From an uncultured Bacilli bacterium (GTDB taxonomy: Bacteria; Bacillota_I; Bacilli_A; RF39; UBA660), in assembly GCA_934122215.1 (NCBI GenBank), contig CAKOWF010000032.1:1-12279 (forward strand): a stretch of 12,279 nucleotides of DNA, read 5' to 3'. A program made the translations under genes and the position numbers. Shown piece after piece: positions 6,691-12,279 of the stretch; the first letter of the stretch is position 1, and every line of letters begins with the position of its first letter. The notes beneath the pieces were generated by a model. That model was not told the DNA's origin, did no database searches, and was given only the letters and a program-made list of their open reading frames with translations.

Positions 6691-7518
6691 TCATTTTAAT
6701 ATTTTTTTTAATGTTTCTATATAATTTCTTTCTGTATTATTTTCTATTAAAAAATATGCATTATCATTTAATGATGAAGTTCTTGATGTTAATAATTTTT
6801 TTATTTTATTATTTAAATTATTTATGTTATTAAAACCATAATAATGTTTTGATGGTATAAAATAATTATTATAGTTATTATCTTCTACCATAAATATTTC
6901 TGTATGAGTTAAAATTGATAGATACAAATAATTTATATCTATATCTTTATCAAAAATTATTACAATATCAGATATATTACATAAATCATTATATTTATTT
7001 AAATTTACATATTTTATCCAAACAACATTTAAATTTTCTATTAGTTCAACTTCTCTCTTTGAATTTTTATAACCAACATATATAAACTCAAATTTTGGAT
7101 ATTCATTTACTATATTCTGTACTTCTTTTACATGTTTTAAGTATCTATCTAAAACAATTATTTTCTTTTTATTTTTTGTTATTTTATAATCTTCATATAT
7201 GTTTTTGTTCTTTTTTAAATTTACATTTGGTAATATTTTTGGTATAAATATAACATTTTTATTATTTTTTAATAGCGGTAATGATGTTATTATTTTTATA
7301 TTGTCTATGTTTAATAATTTATCTATTTCTTTATTTTCTATATAATTAGTTAATAAAAATACTTTTTTATTTTTTATTATTTTTAATATTTTATTATTTA
7401 TATCTGTTATTAGTACTGTTTTATATTTACTTATATCAGTTGTATATTTTATATCAGCAATATCTAAGTATGTTAATATTTCAGCTAAATTATTTTTATT
7501 TTCAATATATACAAGCAT
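6691..7518 (-). CDS. Divergent GT-B (GT4-like) glycosyltransferase-like protein
   Basis: 275 residues. From about residue 90 the order of elements resembles the C-terminal Rossmann half of GT4 enzymes: a linker with ILPNVNLKKNKNI (compare the usual IPNGVD), KKIIVLDRYLKHVKEVQNI, then FEFIYVGY, NVVWIKYV, and SDIVIIF. The usual E-x7-E donor-binding motif is not recognisable after SDIVIIF, and the N-terminal acceptor half is short, so it may be catalytically inactive or an accessory subunit. It is very rich in Asn, Lys and Ile, with no signal peptide or membrane segment. The start has GGTGATACT just upstream, a ribosome binding site of the same type as the zinc-ribbon gene. The stop is TGA. Identity as a glycosyltransferase is an inference from fold-like patterns; a simple hypothetical protein is the alternative. 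Confidence 0.65.
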   Translation of the reverse strand: MLVYIENKNNLAEILTYLDIADIKYTTDISKYKTVLITDINNKILKIIKNKKVFLLTNYIENKEIDKLLNIDNIKIITSLPLLKNNKNVIFIPKILPNVNLKKNKNIYEDYKITKNKKKIIVLDRYLKHVKEVQNIVNEYPKFEFIYVGYKNSKREVELIENLNVVWIKYVNLNKYNDLCNISDIVIIFDKDIDINYLYLSILTHTEIFMVEDNNYNNYFIPSKHYYGFNNINNLNNKIKKLLTSRTSSLNDNAYFLIENNTERNYIETLKKILK

Positions 7519-7561
7519 AGTATCACCATTAATACTATTTGTTTATTTTAATTTTTTATAC

Positions 7562-7592
7562 AAAAAAAAGCTATCAAGCCATTTTCTTTGTT
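7562..7592 (-). terminator. Weak terminator-like hairpin after the 118-residue gene
   Basis: Minus strand: GGCT, loop TGAT, AGCT with a G-U pair, flanking A and T runs able to extend the stem past one mismatch, then eight T. The TGA stop is in the loop. The stem core is only 3-4 bp. Confidence 0.35.
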
Positions 7593-7930
7593 TTAACTAT
7601 TTTATTTTCTTTATATGTATTTACTATTTCATCTAATTTTTCTTTTATTAAATCTGCTTCTTCATTATAGTTAAAAATTCTATTTACATAAAATTTTAAA
7701 TGTGAAATTATTTGAATAAAATTATTATATATATCACATGGTATATATGTATTTATTTTATCAACTAGTATAGAATAATTTCTACATTGTTCTAATTCAT
7801 TTTCACTTAATAAAATTGTTAATAAAGCTGTTGATACATTATCTTTTTCATTTAATTTTAAATGTGCACATTCAGTAAAAAATGATGCATTATTTTCTAT
7901 AAACTCTATTTTCTTTAAATCTTTTTCCAT
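7574..7930 (-). CDS. Hypothetical protein, 118 residues
   Basis: No family recognised. It is a small, soluble, probably all-helical protein with three cysteines (C21, C48, C65) and a lysine-rich C-terminus. It has no signal peptide or membrane segment. The start is supported by AGGGAG at 7942-7937, six bases before the ATG. It begins just after the strong terminator of the 165-residue gene, so it should have its own promoter, but I see no convincing -35/-10 pair in the 54-base gap. It ends with TGA immediately followed in frame by TAG. A weak hairpin with a T run follows, then the glycosyltransferase-like gene after 55 bases. Confidence 0.7.
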   Translation of the reverse strand: MEKDLKKIEFIENNASFFTECAHLKLNEKDNVSTALLTILLSENELEQCRNYSILVDKINTYIPCDIYNNFIQIISHLKFYVNRIFNYNEEADLIKEKLDEIVNTYKENKIVKTKKMA

Positions 7931-7955
7931 ATTATTCTCCCTATATATCTTATGT

Positions 7956-7989
7956 AAAAAAAATAAGAAGTATACAAGTACTTCTTATT
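7956..7989 (-). terminator. Rho-independent terminator of the comN-secDF operon, overlapping a stop codon
   Basis: A perfect 11-bp stem (7989-7979 with 7972-7962), 6-base loop, then eight T on the minus strand (7963-7956). The TAA stop at 7987-7985 lies in the first arm. Confidence 0.85.
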
Positions 7990-8482
7990 CAAATATTGCT
8001 TTGCCTTTTATTTCTTGACTAGGCATTAATTTTTTTGTTTTTGAATTTTTTCCAATTAATTCTAATTCATATTCATCATAATTAGAATATTGTCTTATAA
8101 AATTATAAGCTTCAGTGTCTGATATAATTTCTTTTTTTAATTCTGTACTATCTTCATTGTGAGTAATATTTTCTGAATATTTTCGATAATATTTTTCAAT
8201 TCTTTTTAATAATTCTTTATTACTTTTTCCAAAATATAATCTATTAAACGCTATTGATAAGCTTTCTAATGTTATATAATTTTGTAGTAATAAATTGTCA
8301 TTATATTTTAAAATTAGTTTTGCTTCCTCACTTTGAATTGGTAATTTTATTTCTATAGAATCTGAATTAATAAACAAATTATTTAATTTATCAATTAATT
8401 CTTGTTTTTCGTTATTTTCTTTAGCTATTCCAGAACATCTAATAATTTCAATAATGGATATTTTTATATATTTACTTTCCAT
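7985..8482 (-). CDS. Hypothetical protein, 165 residues, in the secDF operon
   Basis: No family recognised. It is acidic and lysine-rich, apparently soluble, with no signal peptide or membrane segment; the N-terminus (YIKISIIEIIRC) begins as a beta strand and the middle is helical (LLKRIEKYYRKYSENI). The start is well supported by a perfect AGGAGG at 8495-8490 with a 7-base spacer. It begins 14 bases after the secDF stop with no promoter between, so it is the last gene of the comN-secDF operon and ends in a strong terminator. Cotranscription suggests, but does not show, a link to protein export or to a house-keeping step needed at the same time. Confidence 0.75.
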   Translation of the reverse strand: MESKYIKISIIEIIRCSGIAKENNEKQELIDKLNNLFINSDSIEIKLPIQSEEAKLILKYNDNLLLQNYITLESLSIAFNRLYFGKSNKELLKRIEKYYRKYSENITHNEDSTELKKEIISDTEAYNFIRQYSNYDEYELELIGKNSKTKKLMPSQEIKGKAIFE

Positions 8483-8496
8483 CTGAGTTCCTCCTC

Positions 8497-10716
8497 TTAA
8501 GAATTTACTCCTTTTATTCTTTTTTCTTCTACTTCATCAATTTCATACCATTTTTTCTTTTTAGGTTTTCCAATTGTTTTTTTAGTAATTGAATACCATA
8601 ATAATGGTGCGATTAATAAAGAAGAATATGCTCCTGCTATTAACCCTATTAATAATGCTATATTAAAGTTTAATATTTCATGTGTTCCAAATATAATTAA
8701 CGTAATAACTGGTATTAATGTTGTTATTGTTGTTATTATACTACGTGAAAAAATATTTGATATAGCTTCATTTACAATATCTGATAAATCGTCTTTTGAT
8801 TTTATTGATTTATTTTTTAACAATTCTTTAATTCTATCAAATGTAACAATTGTGTTATTTATTGAATAACCAATTATTGAAAGAAGTGCTGCTATAAAAA
8901 TGGGCGATACTTCTAAATTTAATAAACTAAATACAGTTATCATCATAAATAAATCATGTAATAATGCTACTATACCTGATATAGCATAACTAAATTGATA
9001 GCGAATTGATATATATACAATAATTGCTAACATAGCTATTACTACTGACAATATAGCATTTTTAACTAATTCTTGTTTTACAACATTTGATACAACACCA
9101 ATATCAGTTGATGCATTATAAGTTTTATTTAAGTGATTTTCTGTTTCTAATATTTGTGTTTCATTTAAACTATCTGATATTGTTATATCTATTGTTTTTT
9201 CATCTATTGAATCTATTGTTAATATGTTATAATTTAAATTTTCTAAATCTGTTTTTATATTTTCTACATTTATAATATCACTTGATTTAATAGTTATTGA
9301 TGTACCACCTTTAAATTCTACTCCTAAATTTAGTTTATTTGTACATAATGATATTACACCAGCTATAAAGATAACAACTGGAACTATAATAATTATACGT
9401 GAATTTTTTATAAAATTTCCTTTTATTTCTTTATTTTTAGTTCCTACAAAAAATTTAGCTTTATCATCAAAATAATTTGTTTCAACTATTTTATCTAACA
9501 TTTTTCTTACTAAGAAAACCATTACAAATAAAGTTGTTATTATACTTATTATTAGCATTGTAGCAAATCCTTTAACACTACTTTCACCAAATATAAATAA
9601 AATAATTGCTACTAAAAGTGTTGTAATATTTGAGTCTAATATTGTTCCAATAGAAGCTTTATTACCATTTTTGTATGATAATTTAAAATCTTTTCTTAAC
9701 TTATATTCATCTCTTATTCTTGTAAAGTTAATAACATTTGCATCTACTGCCATACCTATTCCAAGCAATATTGCAGCTATTCCAGGTAATGACAATACTC
9801 CACCTATTAACCAAAATACAAAGAATGTTAAGAATGTATATATAATAATTCCAATTGATGCTATAAATCCAGCAAATCTATACATTATTATCATAAATGC
9901 AATAATCAATGAAATTCCAATTAATCCAGCAATAAATGTTTTTTGTAAAGTATTTGCTCCAAAACTAGCATCTACAGTTTTTGATGAAATTTCTGTTAAT
10001 TTTGTAGGTAAACTGCCTGAATTAATTAATTCTACTAATGATGTTACTTCTTCTTTTGAAAAGTTACCTTGAATAATAACATCACTTGAAAATCCTTGTG
10101 ATACACCTGCTACTGATAAACATCTTGAACTACTTAAACTTCCACATTTTGCTTGTTCTTTTTCAAAACTATCTGTTTGTTCATCAAAATCTAACCATAT
10201 AACAATTCTATTGTCTTCACTTTCACTAATAGCTTTAGTTACTTTATAAAATTCATCTTTATTATTGATCGATAAAGATACTGCAGGTAGTCCTTTTTGA
10301 TCTTGACTAACTTTTGCTCCACCACTTACTAGAACATCACTATTCATAAGTAAGTTATTTTTCGTATCCCTAAAAGTTAAATTAGCTGCTTTACTCAATA
10401 TTGTTCGAGCTTGTTCTATATCTGTAACACCTGCTAATTGAACACGAATTTTATCTTCACCTTCTACTGTGATAACAGGTTCAGATACTCCTAAACCATC
10501 TATTCTCTTTAACATTGTTTTATAAGTATTTGTAACCATATCATTTGTTACAACTTCACCATTAATACTTTCAACTTTATATAATACTTCAAAGCCACCT
10601 TGTAAATCTAATCCAAATTTTAAATTTTTAAATAAACCTGGAAAACATAAACAAATTAAAACAGTTATAACTGTGAAATAAAATATTAAAAATTTAAATC
10701 TTTTTTTATTTTTCAT
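8497..10716 (-). CDS. secDF: Fused protein-export protein SecDF
   Basis: 739 residues. SecD and SecF are joined as in Bacilli and form a membrane motor that uses the proton gradient to pull exported proteins through SecYEG. SecD half: first membrane helix at about 9-27, FGLDLQGG (34-41), a large outer domain, then five further helices with GMAVDANV (321-328; Asp325 in the proton path). SecF half: helix at 439-458, GVEFKGG (465-471), outer domain and five helices with LLHD (585-588), GYSINNTIVTFDRI (616-629) and SRSIITT (657-663). The outer SecD domain has a Cys pair (191 and 199). In the SecF motif the residue after SIN is Asn621, where many homologues have Asp. The start has AGGAGG at 10727-10722, overlapping the stop of the preceding comN, so the two are translationally coupled. 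Confidence 0.96.
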   Translation of the reverse strand: MKNKKRFKFLIFYFTVITVLICLCFPGLFKNLKFGLDLQGGFEVLYKVESINGEVVTNDMVTNTYKTMLKRIDGLGVSEPVITVEGEDKIRVQLAGVTDIEQARTILSKAANLTFRDTKNNLLMNSDVLVSGGAKVSQDQKGLPAVSLSINNKDEFYKVTKAISESEDNRIVIWLDFDEQTDSFEKEQAKCGSLSSSRCLSVAGVSQGFSSDVIIQGNFSKEEVTSLVELINSGSLPTKLTEISSKTVDASFGANTLQKTFIAGLIGISLIIAFMIIMYRFAGFIASIGIIIYTFLTFFVFWLIGGVLSLPGIAAILLGIGMAVDANVINFTRIRDEYKLRKDFKLSYKNGNKASIGTILDSNITTLLVAIILFIFGESSVKGFATMLIISIITTLFVMVFLVRKMLDKIVETNYFDDKAKFFVGTKNKEIKGNFIKNSRIIIIVPVVIFIAGVISLCTNKLNLGVEFKGGTSITIKSSDIINVENIKTDLENLNYNILTIDSIDEKTIDITISDSLNETQILETENHLNKTYNASTDIGVVSNVVKQELVKNAILSVVIAMLAIIVYISIRYQFSYAISGIVALLHDLFMMITVFSLLNLEVSPIFIAALLSIIGYSINNTIVTFDRIKELLKNKSIKSKDDLSDIVNEAISNIFSRSIITTITTLIPVITLIIFGTHEILNFNIALLIGLIAGAYSSLLIAPLLWYSITKKTIGKPKKKKWYEIDEVEEKRIKGVNS

Positions 10717-10725
10717 AAAACCCTC

Positions 10726-10995
10726 CTACTCAAAATATAATTTTCTATTACGCATACTCATCTTATCTTTTATATAATTATCTAATTGATTGTCTTCAAT
10801 ATCAAAAATATCACATGTCATCTGATATAATGATAAATCTTTTGAATTTTTCCATTTCATTTCTTTTAAATAATTCCATATATCTTCTTCTGTAGCATAT
10901 ACGTAACCATTTCTTTTTAACTCAGAACGACGCGCTGATAGTGCTGGTCTAAGTCTTTGGTACAGCTCTTCTAATGAACTAAAAGTAATATCCAT
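10726..10995 (-). CDS. comN: ComN-like post-transcriptional regulator
   Basis: 89 residues, matching the small ComN / post-transcriptional regulator family known from Bacillus, where ComN acts on comE mRNA. Family features visible are LEELYQRLRPALSARRSEL, the GYVYATEEDIWNYL block (30-43), MKWKNSKDLSLYQM and the following DIFDIEDNQLDNYI. The start at 10995 has a perfect AGGAGG at 11008-11003 with a 7-base spacer; a longer in-frame version from 11070 would begin upstream of that site. It stands directly before secDF, an arrangement seen in other Bacilli, and its TAG stop overlaps the secDF ribosome binding site. No competence genes are visible here, so its target in this organism is unknown. 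Confidence 0.85.
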   Translation of the reverse strand: MDITFSSLEELYQRLRPALSARRSELKRNGYVYATEEDIWNYLKEMKWKNSKDLSLYQMTCDIFDIEDNQLDNYIKDKMSMRNRKLYFE

Positions 10996-11022
10996 TGTAT
11001 TACCTCCTTTAACCATAACTAT

Positions 11023-11028
11023 ATTATA
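11023..11028 (-). promoter_or_regulatory. Probable -10 element of the comN-secDF operon
   Basis: TATAAT on the minus strand (11028-11023), 15 bases upstream of the AGGAGG of comN. The -35 at 17 bases (TTTCAA) is a poor match. No other gene is nearby to account for it. Confidence 0.4.
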
Positions 11029-11094
11029 TATTATTTTTTTTATATTTGAAAGTATAAAATTAAGTTTCATTTAAAAATATATATTTTATATATC

Positions 11095-11134
11095 AAAAAA
11101 ATTCCAATACTATAACTTTTTTATTGGAATTTTT
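11095..11134 (-). terminator. Rho-independent terminator of the prepilin-like gene
   Basis: A perfect 13-bp inverted repeat (11097-11109 with 11122-11134), 12-base loop, followed on the minus strand by a T run (11101-11095). The AT-rich ends make it look usable in both directions, but only minus-strand genes are present. Confidence 0.8.
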
Positions 11135-11152
11135 AATTTTATAAAATAAATT

Positions 11153-12199
11153 TTATGATATTACTGACTTAGATATTGTTATTACTGGACGAATACCAAG
11201 GATAGTGTTACGAGCAGCATAGCGATAAAAGTATCCGTAGCTAAATACGAACCAAACATCTTTTCCAGAGCCGGCTTTACCTACTGTTGTTGATGTCCAA
11301 TAGCCATTATTACTTGAATCAGCTACATTACAGCCATAACTTGTACAATCCTTTGTATAATCAAATAACCATGCATATTTACTTGTCCCTTTTGATGTGG
11401 CTGTTTGTGTTTGAGTTTTAGAATCTAAGTAATACCAAGAATCCATACTTGATGAATTAAACCCAGTTTTACCAGTTATTGTATTTACTTCTTCTGCTGT
11501 AATTAATCTTGGATTTACTTTCCAACCTGACGCTGTTTTTAAATCTTCTACTACTGCATATAAATTACTTTGCTCATATGTTACATTTTTATCATCATCG
11601 TTCCATTTAATTTTAGCAGTTGTATTATGGTCTAATATCATATTAACTGTTGATGAATCTTCATTATCATTAAATGTATACCATTTCATACATCCTGTTT
11701 TTGTTCCAGTTGTACTTACTGATTCTGATTCACTACATTTACTATTTGTTTCAGGATTATAATAGATTGCTGTTCCATTTGAATATACTTTATATGTTGT
11801 TTTTGGATGTTCACCTATTTCACCATTTTTTATTGTTTCTCCATTACAATTTATTACATATTCTCCTATTTTTAATGAACATTCTGTTACTTGACCTTTT
11901 TCTATTTTTACCCAACTATCTTCTGTTGGTTGTTCTCCTTTTACTTTGACATCATATGTTGTACTTTTTAATTTACTTACTTCATATACTCCATCTTCTA
12001 TATTTGTTTTATTTGTATCTAACATATTAGTAGCTATTGTTTTTTCTACTGCATCCAAATATCCTAGAGCACTTGATTCTGCTCCTCCTTTTTTTGCTTT
12101 TTCTATTATTCCTAATATCATTGGTGTTGCGATTAATGCTATGATTGCTAGTATTACTATTACTGCTAGTAACTCTATTAATGTAAATCCTTTTTTCAT
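11153..12199 (-). CDS. Prepilin-like secreted protein with lectin-like C-terminal domain
   Basis: 348 residues. The N-terminus is a textbook prepilin: leader MKKG, cleavage before Phe, FTLIE with Glu at +5, then a hydrophobic helix to about residue 32. It would be cut and methylated by a prepilin peptidase and assembled into, or anchored by, a type IV pilus/type II-like machine (not in the window). The middle is Thr/Ser/Lys-rich. The C-terminal part (about 225-345) has RLITAEEV, GYWTST (299-304), VWFVFSYG and GIRPVITI, an order reminiscent of the Fib_succ_major and formylglycine-enzyme-like domains with a C-type-lectin fold. Six cysteines form three close pairs (107/118, 155/170, 285/290), fitting an extracellular disulfide-bonded protein. 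Residues 317-331 have codon use unlike the rest. The start has GAGG 8 bases upstream. It is monocistronic. Confidence 0.85.
   Translation of the reverse strand: MKKGFTLIELLAVIVILAIIALIATPMILGIIEKAKKGGAESSALGYLDAVEKTIATNMLDTNKTNIEDGVYEVSKLKSTTYDVKVKGEQPTEDSWVKIEKGQVTECSLKIGEYVINCNGETIKNGEIGEHPKTTYKVYSNGTAIYYNPETNSKCSESESVSTTGTKTGCMKWYTFNDNEDSSTVNMILDHNTTAKIKWNDDDKNVTYEQSNLYAVVEDLKTASGWKVNPRLITAEEVNTITGKTGFNSSSMDSWYYLDSKTQTQTATSKGTSKYAWLFDYTKDCTSYGCNVADSSNNGYWTSTTVGKAGSGKDVWFVFSYGYFYRYAARNTILGIRPVITISKSVIS
11186..11260 (-). other. Candidate variable region at the C-terminus of the prepilin-like gene
   Basis: Residues 313-338. Codons at F317, F319, Y321, Y323, Y325, R326, Y327, A329, R330 and N331 are all NNY. 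They include C-ending codons (TTC, TAC, TAC, CGC, AAC) that are nearly absent in the upstream 120 bases, where Tyr, Asn, Asp and Phe are TAT, AAT, GAT and TTT. The stretch ends in conserved GIRP. It would fit a diversified lectin-type variable region. No template repeat or reverse transcriptase is in the window. Confidence 0.35.
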
Positions 12200-12215
12200 A
12201 TCTTATTCCTCGTAT

Positions 12216-12253
12216 AATCAATCTTAGGAGAAATCCTATAGATTGATTTTTTT
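12216..12253 (+). terminator. Terminator-like hairpin facing the plus strand (or leader hairpin)
   Basis: AATCAATCT plus TAGGA (12216-12229), GAAA tetraloop (12230-12233), TCCTA (12234-12238), one bulged T, AGATTGATT (12240-12248), then a T run to 12253. This is a 14-bp stem with a stable GNRA loop and a T tract only in the plus direction, yet no plus-strand gene is seen. On the minus strand it sits in the leader of the prepilin-like gene, directly before its ribosome binding site. Confidence 0.6.
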
Positions 12254-12259
12254 CTTTCT

Positions 12260-12265
12260 ATTATA
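12260..12265 (-). promoter_or_regulatory. Probable -10 element of the prepilin-like gene
   Basis: TATAAT on the minus strand. The matching -35 would lie beyond the window edge. If used, the mRNA would begin near 12253 and carry the hairpin at 12216-12248 in its leader. Confidence 0.4.
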
Positions 12266-12279
12266 TTTTTGAGTTATAA

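Noticed and set aside
7571..7576. Tandem TGA-TAG at the end of the 118-residue gene as a sign of UGA read as tryptophan
   Set aside because: All tryptophans checked in ClpC, SecDF, thioredoxin and the prepilin-like protein use TGG, and no conserved gene here needs a TGA to be read through.
7949..7977. Promoter for the 118-residue gene (TTGTAT with TAAGAT)
   Set aside because: The spacing is 19 and the -10 is poor; the -35 would lie in the loop of the terminator hairpin.
9671..10072. 133-codon plus-strand open frame inside secDF
   Set aside because: It is antisense to a conserved membrane part of SecDF, has no ribosome binding site and its protein is a low-complexity mirror of hydrophobic codons.
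10996..11070. N-terminal extension of the ComN-like protein from the ATG at 11070
   Set aside because: The perfect AGGAGG and the probable -10 both lie within this stretch, so translation must start downstream at 10995.
11946..12227. 93-codon plus-strand open frame ending at the orphan terminator
   Set aside because: It is tempting because a plus-facing terminator follows, but it is antisense to the prepilin N-terminus, its composition mirrors that gene and no Shine-Dalgarno sequence is seen before its start.
1..12279. Search for the retroelement template or reverse transcriptase, CRISPR repeats, tRNA genes and insertion sequences
   Set aside because: No second copy of the variable-region core, no reverse transcriptase-like frame, no spaced direct repeats, no tRNA-like cloverleaf and no transposase were found on reading the window.

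Overview
This is a strongly AT-rich window (GC roughly a quarter by eye) in which every supported gene lies on the minus strand. Ribosome binding sites are good AGGAGG-type, tryptophan is encoded by TGG, and ComN-SecDF, ClpC, SpoIVB and CvpA-thioredoxin are all Firmicutes-type. Together with the prepilin-like protein carrying a lectin-like C-terminus, this suggests a small-genome, low-GC Bacillota, probably an uncultured gut lineage of the Bacilli/Mollicutes-related kind (for example RF39-like). That placement is inference from style and gene content, not from a marker tree.

Layout in the direction of transcription (high to low coordinates). 12265-11095: a prepilin-like secreted protein with a structured leader and its own terminator. 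10995-7956: an operon of a ComN-family regulator, the SecDF protein-export motor and a 165-residue unknown protein, closed by a strong terminator. 7930-6691: a 118-residue unknown protein and a divergent glycosyltransferase-like protein. 6630-4333: a ClpC-type AAA+ unfoldase. 4344-3181: a 228-residue unknown protein driven by a near-consensus promoter, then a zinc-ribbon membrane protein ending in a terminator. 3117-2130: a SpoIVB-family (S55) serine peptidase with its own terminator. 2072-1027: a CvpA-trxA pair, translationally coupled and terminated. 984-99: a secreted coiled-coil, tail-fibre-like protein with a terminator. 70-1: a promoter, ribosome binding site and the first six codons of another gene that leaves the window.

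The window mixes housekeeping envelope and proteostasis functions (SecDF export, ClpC, thioredoxin, CvpA) with exported proteins of unknown role. No RNA genes, insertion sequences, CRISPR arrays or transposases are visible, and no gene-free stretch exceeds 300 bases.

The most interesting signal is the C-terminus of the prepilin-like protein. Its lectin-like fold ends in a short run of codons with C in the third position (TTC, AGC, TAC, TAC, CGC, AAC, ATC), while the flanking codons almost always end in A or T. Alternating exposed positions all carry NNY codons before a conserved GIRP. This is what a diversity-generating retroelement would leave on an AAY-rich template. No reverse transcriptase or template repeat is in the window, so this remains a hypothesis. 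A second structural theme is economy: several Rho-independent terminators are built over the stop codon of the gene they end.
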